Part shown: positions 25,474-32,686 of the stretch, piece by piece | Layout of the letters: each line of letters starts with the position of its first letter | How positions within the stretch are numbered: the first letter of the stretch is position 1 | DNA from: Hominenteromicrobium sp900549945 | GTDB lineage: Bacteria > Bacillota > Clostridia > Oscillospirales > Acutalibacteraceae | Direction: 5' to 3' | Assembly (NCBI GenBank): GCA_902472305.1 | Contig: CABRNK010000023.1 | Span: 1 to 41,457, forward strand | Length of the DNA: 41,457 nucleotides | Made by a program: the position numbers and the translations under genes | The notes under the pieces: model-generated | The model's input: only the letters and a program-made list of their open reading frames with translations | Database searches by the model: none | Told to the model about the DNA's origin: nothing

Positions 25474-26109
25474 ATGCACATTTTACTGAAAGACAGCTAC
25501 GTCGAGAGCTATGCCGTGATTGGTAGCATCGACAACGGTATAGAGATTGAGGATCCCCCGGCGGAAGTGCTGGAGGATTTCGTCCTGCACTACACGGCCT
25601 ACCGGCTCGAAAACGGCGCGCTCGTGCTCGACGAGGCTAAACTCGCCGCCATGCAGGCGGCCGCGGAGCAGGCGGCGCTCACGGCGCGGTACATACCGTC
25701 GGAGGCGCAGTCCGCGGCGGCAGTCGGACGGATGATGCTCGCACAGATGGCTGATCTGGACGACGACGCGCGCATCCGCGTTTCGGGGCTGTACGAGCCG
25801 TGGACTACCGGCAAGTACGAAGCGGGCGACATACGAAACTCCGGCGGGCAGACGTGGGAATGCTTTCAAGCGCACGACTGCGCGGTGTATCCGGACATCA
25901 AGCCCGGCTCCGCGGCGTGGTTCACGTTCTGGCGGCCCCTGCATGGGAAATCGCCGGAGACGGCAAGGCCGTTCGTGCCGGTGCAGGGCGCGCACGACAT
26001 GTACAAAACCGGGGAATACGCGGTGTTTGAAGCTGCGCTTTACCGGTGCGCGCAGGACACGGCCTACAGCCCGGCGGACTACGCTCCGGCGTGGGAAGCC
26101 ATTACATAA
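25474..26109 (+). CDS. Tail-tip accessory protein with two carbohydrate-binding (CBM5/12-like) repeats
   Basis: This encodes 211 residues, starting three bases after the fibre stop. Residues 1-~60 resemble fibre-accessory proteins ('EVLEDFVLHYTAYRLENG'). Two C-terminal segments, about 108-148 (WTTGKYEAGDIRNSGGQTWE, then Cys and 'PGSAAWFTFW') and about 170-210 (MYKTGEYAVFEAALYRC and 'YAPAW'), share the W/Y-x-G-x-Y...W pattern of chitin-binding CBM5/12 modules. This suggests glycan contact on the host surface; the ligand is unknown. Confidence 0.65.
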   Translation: MHILLKDSYVESYAVIGSIDNGIEIEDPPAEVLEDFVLHYTAYRLENGALVLDEAKLAAMQAAAEQAALTARYIPSEAQSAAAVGRMMLAQMADLDDDARIRVSGLYEPWTTGKYEAGDIRNSGGQTWECFQAHDCAVYPDIKPGSAAWFTFWRPLHGKSPETARPFVPVQGAHDMYKTGEYAVFEAALYRCAQDTAYSPADYAPAWEAIT

Positions 26110-26120
26110 CGGAGGGAAGC

Positions 26121-26381
26121 ATGCAGGAAATTCTTGTGGCGGTTATCACCGGCGGGCTGGCGCTCGTCGGCGTCGTCATCACCAACGTCGCCGGAAACCG
26201 CCGCGCGGAGGAAAAGCTCCGCATCGCGCAGGCGGTCACGGACGCGAAGATCGAGGCGCTCACCCGCGAGGTGCGCAAGCACAACGGCTTTGCGGAAAAA
26301 ATGCCGGTCATGCAGGAGCAAATCAAGGTCATCAACCACCGCATCGCCGACCTAGAAAACGAAAGGAAGGATCAGACATGA
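26121..26381 (+). CDS. XhlA-like small membrane protein
   Basis: This encodes 86 residues from the ATG at 26121, with GGAGGG six bases ahead. Residues ~3-24 are a hydrophobic segment (ILVAVITGGLALVGVVITNV). A coiled-coil helix follows (about 27-80) with 'MPVMQEQIKVINHRIADLEN'. Proteins of this plan accompany holins in Gram-positive phages. The stop overlaps the holin start (ATGA). Confidence 0.7.
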   Translation: MQEILVAVITGGLALVGVVITNVAGNRRAEEKLRIAQAVTDAKIEALTREVRKHNGFAEKMPVMQEQIKVINHRIADLENERKDQT

Positions 26382-26605
26382 AAACAAAATGGAAAGGCTG
26401 GCTGAAAGCCGCGGGCATCCGCGCGGTGAAAACCGTGGCGCAGACCGCCGTTGCGACGATCGGCGCGTCCGCCGTGCTCAGCGAGGTGGACTGGATCGTC
26501 GTCGCGAGCGCCTCGGCTCTCGCCGGCGTGCTCTCGCTCTTGACGAGCGTCGCCGGACTGCCGGAGCTGCCCGACACGGACGGCGACGGCTTCCCGGACG
26601 CGTAA
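26378..26605 (+). CDS. Holin (r1t-like)
   Basis: This encodes 75 residues. The N-terminal basic helix is followed by two predicted membrane stretches, about 22-38 (VATIGASAVLSEVDWI region) and 42-60 (VVASASALAGVLSLLTSVAG). The C-terminal 'ELPDTDGDGFPDA' tail is typical of r1t-type holins. It would form membrane lesions that let the amidase reach the wall. It overlaps the XhlA-like gene by four bases. Confidence 0.82.
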   Translation: MKTKWKGWLKAAGIRAVKTVAQTAVATIGASAVLSEVDWIVVASASALAGVLSLLTSVAGLPELPDTDGDGFPDA

Positions 26606-26618
26606 GGGGGGGCGTAAA

Positions 26619-27908
26619 ATGATCCGCTTATCAGCGACAAAGGCCGAGCTTATCGTGGTGGAAAACGAGGTCGTCACGAGCGGCGCGCAGCGCGTTTTTG
26701 CCTGCGTGTTCGCGCTTTCCGAGGACTGGGACGGGCTGGACCGCACGGCGGTTTTCCGCGCGGGCACGCGGTCGGTCTCGGTGCTTCTGGGCAGCGACAA
26801 CGCCGCGGTCGTCCCGTGGGAGGTGCTGCAAACGCCGGGCATCACACTGCACATCGGCCTGTACGGCGCGGGGCCGGACGGCCTCGTGCTGCCGACGGTC
26901 TGGGCCGAAATCGGCATGATCCGCCCCGGCGCGTATCCCGGCGGCGACGCGCTCCCGCCCACGCCCGGCGCTTACGACCAGCTCGTCGAGATCGCTGAGA
27001 ATGCCGAAAAAATCGCACAGTCGGTGCGGGACGACGCAGACAAAGGCGCCTTTGACGGCGAGCCCGGACCGGCAGGCCCGCAGGGGCCGCAGGGCGAGCC
27101 GGGCAGGGACGGCGTACAGATCGACGACGCGGCAGTCAGCAGCACCGAGACATGGAGCAGCCGGAAGATCATCGATACGCTTTGCCCCGCGTTTTCGGCC
27201 GAGGGAAATCCCGTCGTGTGCACGCCCGTCGAGGGCTATCCGCTCGGCGTGACCGTGTCGCTCGAGCCGGTGCAAGCGGGCGAGGGCGAGCCGTCGCCGG
27301 AGAATATCCGCCCGATTTCCGGGCGGGACGCGGTGAGCGTCACACGCTGCGGGAAAAATCTGCTCGATATGGCGCGGGCTGTACCGGGTGGAAAGGCATA
27401 TGGGCTGATAATTTCTATCGACGGGGATCTTGTCAAAATCGACGGCATGCCAAGCAGCGCGGTGACAGAAGAAAAGATGTACACGTTCAATGCCATAAAG
27501 GCGGGTCAGCCGGAGATCCAGGGCAAAGGGCTCCAGATCGCGGCGTTCGGCGACGCACAGATCGTGACGGCCTACGGGCTTTCTACGGCTTCCAGCGCCA
27601 ACATCGACGTGGGCGCGATTCTCTCCCCTAACGTCGAGTTTCACGCGGCCTTTCGGCTTATGGTCTCGGTGGAAAAGCCCGCCGCGTATGAGCCGTACAG
27701 CGGGCAGGATTTCACGCTCGTTTGGCCCGCCGACACACTGGAAATCCCGGCGCTTTCCGGTGAAAACACGCTCGTGACCACCGGGGACAGCCTGACCGTC
27801 ACCGGCCGAGCCGACCCGCTCGCCGCGGTGCAGGAGATGGAAAGACGCATGGCCGCTATAGAGCAGGCATTTACCAGTACGCTTCCCTTAGCGGAGATGA
27901 CAGAGTAA
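26619..27908 (+). CDS. BppU-like baseplate/fibre protein with short collagen-like stretch
   Basis: This encodes 429 residues. Residues 1-~110 form a beta domain of the BppU/fibre N-terminal type ('LTIHIGLYGAGPDGLVLPTVW'-like). A Gly-X-X stretch at ~148-168 (GEPGPAGPQGPQGEPGRDG) gives a trimeric collagen-like rod. The remainder is a beta-rich distal domain (KNLLDMARAVPGGK and onward). The gene lies between holin and endolysin genes, a common place for a second receptor-binding protein. Confidence 0.68.
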   Translation: MIRLSATKAELIVVENEVVTSGAQRVFACVFALSEDWDGLDRTAVFRAGTRSVSVLLGSDNAAVVPWEVLQTPGITLHIGLYGAGPDGLVLPTVWAEIGMIRPGAYPGGDALPPTPGAYDQLVEIAENAEKIAQSVRDDADKGAFDGEPGPAGPQGPQGEPGRDGVQIDDAAVSSTETWSSRKIIDTLCPAFSAEGNPVVCTPVEGYPLGVTVSLEPVQAGEGEPSPENIRPISGRDAVSVTRCGKNLLDMARAVPGGKAYGLIISIDGDLVKIDGMPSSAVTEEKMYTFNAIKAGQPEIQGKGLQIAAFGDAQIVTAYGLSTASSANIDVGAILSPNVEFHAAFRLMVSVEKPAAYEPYSGQDFTLVWPADTLEIPALSGENTLVTTGDSLTVTGRADPLAAVQEMERRMAAIEQAFTSTLPLAEMTE

Positions 27909-27926
27909 ATAAAGGAGTGAAACACG

Positions 27927-28868
27927 ATGGTCCCAATCAAGAAAAATCTGCTCGACCCGTCCAAATACAACCTCAAGTGCCCAGTCGAGGCAACCGCCGC
28001 CGGCATGGAGTACATCGTCGTACATAACACCGGCAACAACGCCTCGGCCGAAAATGAGGTGGCTTACATGATCCGCAACGACAGCTCGACGTCGTTCAAC
28101 GCCGCCGTAGACGACAAGGAGATCGTCATCGGCATTCCGTTCGACAAGGGCGCCTTTGCGGCGGGGCAGCGGTACGCCAATGCGCACGGCATCCACATCG
28201 AGATCTGCTACTCGCTGAGGGATAGCGACCTCGAGCGCTTCAAAAAGGCGGAGCGGAACGCCGCCGAGTATATCGCGCAACTGCTCGACGAGCGCGGCTG
28301 GGGCATCGCGCAGGTCAAAAAGCATCAGGATTTCGACGGCAAGTATTGCCCGCACCGCACGCTCGACCTCGGCTGGGAGCGCTTCCTCGACATGGTGCGC
28401 GCCTACATGGGTGGCAGCTCTGCGGAGAATACCGCGAAGCCCACAGGCTATACCGGTGACCTGACATATCAGGCGTATACGCAGAAAGCATGGCAGCCGA
28501 AGGTCGTCAACTGCGGCGACGGGCCGGACGGCTACGCGGGCATTTACGGCAGCGCGGTGCAGGGCATCCGGATCGACGCGAAGAACTGCGACGTCTACTA
28601 CCGCGTGCACCTCAAGGGCAAGCCGCAGGACGAGTGGCTGTCGGAGGTCAAGAACAGCGGCACCGGCGCAGACGGCTACGCCGGCATCTACGGGCAGGAC
28701 ATCGACGGCATCCAGATCCGCGTGCCGCAGGGACATGTGGACTGCCGCGTGCACTTAAAAGGCGGCGATTACCTCGACTGGGTGCGTTTCGGCTCGGCCT
28801 ATAAGGACGGTGCCGACGGGTACGCGGGTATCTACGGCCGCGCGATCGACGGAGTGCAGATGGAGTAA
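27927..28868 (+). CDS. Endolysin: N-acetylmuramoyl-L-alanine amidase (Amidase_2)
   Basis: This encodes 313 residues with AAAGGAGTG seven bases ahead. The catalytic domain (~1-155) has the zinc ligands H33 (VVHNTGN), H133 and C141, with K139 in the usual catalytic place (KHQDFDGKYCPH). The C-terminal wall-binding part has three copies of a Gly-Tyr-Ala-Gly-Ile-Tyr-Gly repeat at about residues 198, 248 and 296, separated by 'YRVHLKG'-type segments, close to clostridial ChW-style repeats. It cleaves the amide bond between glycan and peptide at lysis. A terminator follows at 28892. Confidence 0.9.
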   Translation: MVPIKKNLLDPSKYNLKCPVEATAAGMEYIVVHNTGNNASAENEVAYMIRNDSSTSFNAAVDDKEIVIGIPFDKGAFAAGQRYANAHGIHIEICYSLRDSDLERFKKAERNAAEYIAQLLDERGWGIAQVKKHQDFDGKYCPHRTLDLGWERFLDMVRAYMGGSSAENTAKPTGYTGDLTYQAYTQKAWQPKVVNCGDGPDGYAGIYGSAVQGIRIDAKNCDVYYRVHLKGKPQDEWLSEVKNSGTGADGYAGIYGQDIDGIQIRVPQGHVDCRVHLKGGDYLDWVRFGSAYKDGADGYAGIYGRAIDGVQME

Positions 28869-28891
28869 AAAACGCTTATAACCACCTTGAT

Positions 28892-28932
28892 AAAAGCCTT
28901 TGTGCAAGTTGGAAGCACAAAGGCTTTTGTTT
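28892..28932 (+). terminator. Rho-independent terminator closing the lysis region
   Basis: AAAAGCCTTTGTGC (28892-28905) pairs perfectly with GCACAAAGGCTTTT (28915-28928) across a nine-base loop, and the T-rich end TTTGTTTG follows. It separates the prophage late genes from the cassette starting at 28966. Because the arms are A- and T-ended, it could work in both directions. Confidence 0.85.
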
Positions 28933-28965
28933 GGGTGTACAGGTACAAAACCAAGAAGGTGCTAT

Positions 28966-29253
28966 ATGGCATATCAAGTTTTCTGGACGCCCATGCGCGA
29001 AGAGGAGTTCATCTCTCTTGCTGGTCTGGATCCTGTTGATGCCGCGATTGTGCGGTTGAGACACAAGCGTCAACGGATGATCGACGACATCGCAGAGTTG
29101 AGGGCCCAGAACATTATTCTCACACAGGATGACTATGCGACAAGGATCCGAAATCTGAAAATGACGTACGATGCCGTGCAGCCATTTTCAGAGCTTTTAC
29201 CGCCGCTTCAGAGCTTTTACCGCCGCGAGCCAAGTGCAAAAAGGAAGCCATAG
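28966..29253 (+). CDS. Small regulator-like protein, frameshifted by a 20-base duplication
   Basis: This encodes 95 residues from the ATG at 28966, with AGAAGG five to eight bases ahead. The N-terminus 'MAYQVFWTPMREEEFISLAG' and the helical middle with 'LKMTYDAVQPFSELLPP' resemble a group of small DNA-binding-type proteins in gut Clostridia. The C-terminus is abnormal: a perfect tandem 20-base repeat (29187-29226) shifts the frame, giving QSFYRREPSAKRKP. Removing one copy restores 'LLPPRAKCKKEAIALRNWKK', ending at a TAA near 29,292. The present protein may therefore be altered or inactive at its tail. Confidence 0.6.
   Translation: MAYQVFWTPMREEEFISLAGLDPVDAAIVRLRHKRQRMIDDIAELRAQNIILTQDDYATRIRNLKMTYDAVQPFSELLPPLQSFYRREPSAKRKP
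29187..29226 (+). repeat. Perfect 20-base tandem duplication inside a gene
   Basis: The unit TTCAGAGCTTTTACCGCCGC occurs twice back to back (29187-29206, 29207-29226). Twenty is not a multiple of three, so the second copy changes the reading frame of the gene at 28966 and replaces its last ~20 codons. Confidence 0.9.
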
Positions 29254-29357
29254 CTCTGCGGAACTGGAAAAAGCAGGAAAATGCTCCATAAAATCGCAGG
29301 AATGTCGCCGATACAAAACCGATCAAATCCTATAGAATAAAATCTAGGAGGTATAGC

Positions 29358-29861
29358 ATGAATCTTCCCAACTACTCGCCCACGTATCCCACCTACCCTG
29401 CGCCTTATATGCAGCAGAGCTACGCGGACCGTATGGCACAGCTCAACCAGATGTATGCCAACGCTGTCCCGGTACAGAATCCGCAGCAGGTTCAGCCGAT
29501 GCCGCAGGCAAATGTCCGGCAGGTCTCGGGGCGTTACGTTTCAAGCGCCGAAGAAGTCGCTGCGAGCGAGGTGCCGATGGACGGCTCTGTGAGCATCTTC
29601 CCGAAAGCCGATCTTTCCGAGATGTACGCAAAGGCGTGGAAACCGGACGGCACCATTCAGACGGTCATCTACAAACCGTTTACACAAAAAGCGGATGAAC
29701 ATACGTCCGACCGCGCATCACAGCGCATGGAGCTTTCCGAGGAATCCATGTCTTTTATCACGGATAACTTCAAGGCGATCTTCGAACGCCTCGATGCGCT
29801 CGGACAGAGCATCGCCACGGGTTCTAAAACCGCAAGGAGGAATACAGGCAATGAATCTTAA
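29358..29861 (+). CDS. Pro/Gln/Tyr-rich protein of the cassette, unknown function
   Basis: This encodes 167 residues; AGGAGG lies eight bases ahead of the ATG. Residues 1-~60 are low complexity and rich in Pro, Tyr, Gln and Asn (PNYSPTYPTYPAPYMQQ), probably extended. A short conserved-looking block follows at ~65-115 (VPMDGSVSIFPKADLSEMYA, then 'WKPDGTIQTVIYKPF'). The C-terminal helix (~130-155) contains 'MSFITDNFKAIFERLDAL'. I have seen this kind of protein in gut Clostridia and phage contigs, but I know no function. The 3' end overlaps the next gene by 11 bases. Confidence 0.7.
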   Translation: MNLPNYSPTYPTYPAPYMQQSYADRMAQLNQMYANAVPVQNPQQVQPMPQANVRQVSGRYVSSAEEVAASEVPMDGSVSIFPKADLSEMYAKAWKPDGTIQTVIYKPFTQKADEHTSDRASQRMELSEESMSFITDNFKAIFERLDALGQSIATGSKTARRNTGNES

Positions 29862-30057
29862 TCTTCAGCAGATGGCGGTCAACATGCTCAGCAACTCCCC
29901 CATGGTTGCGAACAACCCGAATGCGCAGCAGTATTTGGAGATCATCAAGAACGGCGACGCTTCCAAAGGGGCGCAGATCGCCGAAAACCTTTGCCGGTCA
30001 TACGGCGTCCGCAGAGACGACGCGGTCGCAATGGCAAAAAAGTTTTTCAAACTGTAG
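29851..30057 (+). CDS. Short helical protein of the cassette, unknown function
   Basis: This encodes 68 residues with AAGGAGG nine bases ahead of the ATG at 29851. The chain is helical: 'QQMAVNMLSNSPMVANNPNA', then 'YLEIIKNGDASKGAQIAENL' and 'CRSYGVRRDDAVAMAKKFF'. The overlap with the preceding gene suggests the two products are made together. I know no function; the pattern looks like a small adaptor or packing protein, which is only an impression. Confidence 0.7.
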   Translation: MNLNLQQMAVNMLSNSPMVANNPNAQQYLEIIKNGDASKGAQIAENLCRSYGVRRDDAVAMAKKFFKL

Positions 30058-30071
30058 GAAATTGTATGCAG

Positions 30072-30093
30072 TAGAGGCTAACGCCTCTATTTG
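30072..30093 (+). terminator. Intercistronic hairpin, weak terminator or processing site
   Basis: TAGAGGC (30072-30078) and GCCTCTA (30083-30089) form a perfect seven-base stem with a four-base loop, followed by TTTG. It lies in the 62-base gap between two cassette genes and may reduce downstream transcription or protect the upstream RNA end. Confidence 0.5.
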
Positions 30094-30119
30094 TAATATT
30101 AAATTACTGGAGGTCTTAT

Positions 30120-30920
30120 ATGTTTAACGGTGGAAGTGGTATCAGCCTTGCGGACATCGCAGCTGTGACCAGAAACAACGGTGACGGCGGCAACGGCGGT
30201 TTTGCCGACGGCAATGGCTGGTGGATCCTGATTATCCTGTTCGCGCTCTTCGGCTGGGGCGGAAACGGCAGCTGGGGCAATGGCGGCAATACGCCCGCGG
30301 CGGCATCCACACAGGCAGAGGTCCAGAGAGGCTTCGATACCAGCGCGATCACAACCAAGCTCAACGGCATCGAAAACGGCATTTGCAGCCTCGGCTACGA
30401 CCAGCTCGCACAGATGAACGGCATCAACACCAACATCATGCAGACTGGCTTCGGCATCACGAACGCGATCCAGCAGGACACGGTCGCGAACATGCAGAAC
30501 GCAAACGCCATCAGCCGCCAGCTTTCCGACTGCTGCTGCGAGAACCGCTCTGCGATCGCACAGGTCCGCTACGACATGGCTACGGATACCTGCGCGATTC
30601 AGAACACGATCAACAGCACCACGCGCGACGTCATCGACAACGCGAACGCGAACACGCGCAGCATCCTCGATTTCCTCGTGCAGGACAAGATCAGCACGCT
30701 TCAGGCAGAGAATCAGAACCTCCGCCTCGCGGCTTCCCAGTCCGCTCAGAACGCCACGCTCATGGCTGCGATGGACGCGAACACGGCGCAGATCATCCGC
30801 AGAACCGGCAACGATTGCCCGATCCCGGCGTACGTCGTTCCGAATCCGAACTGCTGCTACGGCAACCCAGCCGGCGTCGGCTACGGTTTCAGCAACGGAT
30901 GCAGCGGCTGCGGCTGCTAA
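30120..30920 (+). CDS. Gly/Asn/Cys-rich single-pass membrane protein of the cassette
   Basis: This encodes 266 residues; GGAGG is nine bases ahead. Residues ~1-35 are Gly/Asn-rich, residues ~38-50 form a hydrophobic helix (WWILIILFALFGW), and a second Gly/Asn stretch ends at ~65. A long helical region (~68-235) follows with repeated Asn/Gln/Ala heptad-like spacing, plus a CCCENRS motif at ~138-142. The C-terminus is Cys/Gly-rich (NPNCCYGNPAG... CSGCGC). This suggests a membrane-anchored, cross-linked or metal-bound assembly on the cell or particle surface. I know the family by sight from gut Clostridia but not its role. Confidence 0.75.
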   Translation: MFNGGSGISLADIAAVTRNNGDGGNGGFADGNGWWILIILFALFGWGGNGSWGNGGNTPAAASTQAEVQRGFDTSAITTKLNGIENGICSLGYDQLAQMNGINTNIMQTGFGITNAIQQDTVANMQNANAISRQLSDCCCENRSAIAQVRYDMATDTCAIQNTINSTTRDVIDNANANTRSILDFLVQDKISTLQAENQNLRLAASQSAQNATLMAAMDANTAQIIRRTGNDCPIPAYVVPNPNCCYGNPAGVGYGFSNGCSGCGC

Positions 30921-30945
30921 CTCGCCTCAACGGCTGATGATTCTG

Positions 30946-30978
30946 GAGGGGTGGAGTATATCCACCCCTCTATTGATT
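30946..30978 (+). terminator. Intercistronic hairpin, probable terminator/attenuator
   Basis: GAGGGGTGGA (30946-30955) pairs perfectly with TCCACCCCTC (30961-30970) over a five-base loop, followed by TATTGATTTT. The ten-base stem is strong, while the T tract is interrupted, so partial termination is likely between the membrane protein gene and the next gene. Confidence 0.6.
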
Positions 30979-30993
30979 TTAGGAGGTTAAAAG

Positions 30994-31392
30994 ATGGCTT
31001 GTAAATCTACGTGCAGCCTGTGCAAAAGGCTTGTCATTTCGACAGCTGTTGCCTTTACAGGCGGCAACCTAGTTATTACCCTGCCTGCCGGCAGCTACAG
31101 CAACGGCGAAAAATACTGCCTTGTGGTCGCACAGGCAATTCCGGATACGGTTACAATCAATGCCCCGGTCGTCATCCAGATCGGAACCGGCGCAGAGCTG
31201 TATCCGCTGACGAAATGCAACTGCGCGCAGGCTACGGCCTGCAACATCCGCACCCGGACGAAGTACACGACGCGGGTCGTCACAAGCGCGACGGGCGGCA
31301 CCTTCCGCCTCGCCGGGCGCGTAAGCTGCGCACCGAGCAACGTGCTTTCGGCAATCGATGGCGCTTCCAGCACCCCGGCGCCCACAGCATAA
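30994..31392 (+). CDS. Cys-rich beta protein of the cassette, unknown function
   Basis: This encodes 132 residues with AGGAGG seven to eight bases ahead. The first 12 residues hold three Cys (ACKSTCSLCKR). Alternating hydrophobic strands follow ('VAFTGGNLVITLPAG', 'YCLVVAQAIPDTVTI'), with more Cys at ~73-82 (KCNCAQATACNI). There is no signal peptide. The look is that of a compact beta-sandwich that could be disulfide- or metal-stabilised, similar in style to coat or capsid-surface proteins. Function unknown. The next gene starts 12 bases after the stop. Confidence 0.72.
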   Translation: MACKSTCSLCKRLVISTAVAFTGGNLVITLPAGSYSNGEKYCLVVAQAIPDTVTINAPVVIQIGTGAELYPLTKCNCAQATACNIRTRTKYTTRVVTSATGGTFRLAGRVSCAPSNVLSAIDGASSTPAPTA

Positions 31393-31404
31393 GGAGGATT
31401 GAAG

Positions 31405-32091
31405 ATGTCTCACAGAGAAATCGAGAATACGATCGAGCACGAAACAAAGGATGTATGCGCGCTTATGGAGTGCTTCGAAAAGGAATTGAAGCACGCGACG
31501 ATGGACATGAAATCGCTCAGCCATGTGGAAGCCGGTGCCGTCGCCGACATCATCAAGGATCTGGCAGAAGCGAAAAAGAATCTCGTCGAATGCGTGTACA
31601 AGGAAAACCTTATCAAGGCGATGTCCGAGGCCGAATACGGCGAGGACTACGACGAGGACGGCCCCATGGGCTATAGGGGACGCAGTGCGTCTACGGGGAG
31701 ATTCGTCAGCCGCGGGGGCTCCGGCCGAAACGCTGGCTACAGGCCGTATCCCTATCCGTACTACGACGGCATGATGTCCGACGATTACAACGGGCGCATG
31801 GGATACTCAGACCGGAACGACGGGCGGGGCGGCATGTCTCAGGGCTCCGACGGCAGAGGAAGCGGCTATAGATCGTCCGGCAAGGGCGAGCCCTACGACC
31901 GCTATCGTGAAAGCCGCAGAGGTTATACGGAAACCCACAGCGAGGACGACCACAAGAAGATGAAGGATTCTATTTCCGACATCTTCGACGACATGGAAAT
32001 GATCGCCACGGAAGTCTGGAGGGACATGGATCAGAACGAAAAAGTCAAGTACAAGCAGAAGCTTCAGGCTATGGTGCAGAAGCTCCAGTAA
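31405..32091 (+). CDS. Charged protein with Gly/Arg/Tyr-rich linker, cassette
   Basis: This encodes 228 residues from the ATG at 31405, seven bases after AAGGAGG; an in-frame TTG at 31399 is less well placed. The N-terminal ~85 residues are an acidic helix bundle ('NTIEHETKDVCALMECFEKE'). Residues ~90-175 are low complexity with Gly, Arg, Tyr, Ser and Asp (RPYPYPYYDGMMSDDYNGR), likely disordered. The C-terminal ~50 residues return to charged helices ('HKKMKDSISDIFDDMEMIATEV'). This linker type promotes self-association in other proteins. Function unknown; the terminator at 32099 ends the transcript. Confidence 0.7.
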   Translation: MSHREIENTIEHETKDVCALMECFEKELKHATMDMKSLSHVEAGAVADIIKDLAEAKKNLVECVYKENLIKAMSEAEYGEDYDEDGPMGYRGRSASTGRFVSRGGSGRNAGYRPYPYPYYDGMMSDDYNGRMGYSDRNDGRGGMSQGSDGRGSGYRSSGKGEPYDRYRESRRGYTETHSEDDHKKMKDSISDIFDDMEMIATEVWRDMDQNEKVKYKQKLQAMVQKLQ

Positions 32092-32098
32092 AAAACAA

Positions 32099-32132
32099 TT
32101 CCCCGGCAGCTGATCCTGTCGGGGAAATTTTT
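32099..32132 (+). terminator. Rho-independent terminator
   Basis: TTCCCCGGCAG (32099-32109) pairs with CTGTCGGGGAA (32116-32126) with one mismatch or wobble across a six-base loop, then ATTTTTATT follows. It closes the main cassette transcript and sits only nine bases before the next open frame. Confidence 0.8.
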
Positions 32133-32140
32133 ATTATACT

Positions 32141-32530
32141 ATGATGATAAATTATTTTTCGATGGGCGGGTATGTGTGGCACGTCATGACCGTCCATAAA
32201 AACAGCGAATATCTGATCGACCGAACCGGAACGCTCACCGTGGCCACCACGGACCCTGTGACAAGGACCGTGTATCTTTCCGAAGCTCTGTCCGGGGAAT
32301 TCAAGCACCACGTCATCATCCACGAACTCGGGCACTGCGCTTTATTCAGCTATGGGCTTCTGGACGATATCCATCGTATGACGAAGCCGGAATACTGGGT
32401 AGAAATTGAGGAGCTGATTTGCAACATCATCGCCGACTACGGGTACAGGATCTTCGAAATAGCCCGCTCGCTCATGGGAGACTACGCGCTTCGGGTCGTG
32501 CCGCAGTATATCGACAGCATGATCGCGTAA
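32141..32530 (+). CDS. Zincin-type metalloprotease-like protein (HExxH)
   Basis: This encodes 129 residues. HELGH at residues 61-65 (VIIHELGHCALFSYG) is a classic zinc-binding HExxH site, and the downstream 'EYWVEIEELICNIIADYG' offers a glutamate as third ligand, like small phage or ImmA-type zincins. No ribosome binding site is clear: ATG at 32141 lies right after the terminator, and ATG at 32162 or 32186 are alternatives. It is the last + strand gene before the tRNAs. It may process cassette products, but that is a guess. Confidence 0.72.
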   Translation: MMINYFSMGGYVWHVMTVHKNSEYLIDRTGTLTVATTDPVTRTVYLSEALSGEFKHHVIIHELGHCALFSYGLLDDIHRMTKPEYWVEIEELICNIIADYGYRIFEIARSLMGDYALRVVPQYIDSMIA

Positions 32531-32640
32531 CACGGAAAATCCGTGTCATCCTTCGTGTCATCCATCTTTGAAATTCAGGGAATTTTGCTTGCATTTACTG
32601 CAACTATCATTCCTCTGGAAACACACCAAAAACATAGTGA

Positions 32641-32683
32641 AACCGCGACAAATCTGAAAATTCAGAACTGCCGCGGTTCTTTT
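32641..32683 (+). terminator. Possible terminator between the zincin gene and the tRNAs
   Basis: AACCGCG (32641-32647) pairs with CGCGGTT (32672-32678), an inner CTGAA/TTCAG stem lies between them, and CTTTTG follows on the + strand. It would stop + strand transcription just before the converging tRNA genes. Upstream, 32531-32640 holds a short ACACGGA/TCCGTGT hairpin and two CGTGTCATCC repeats but no gene. Confidence 0.55.
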
Positions 32684-32686
32684 GTC

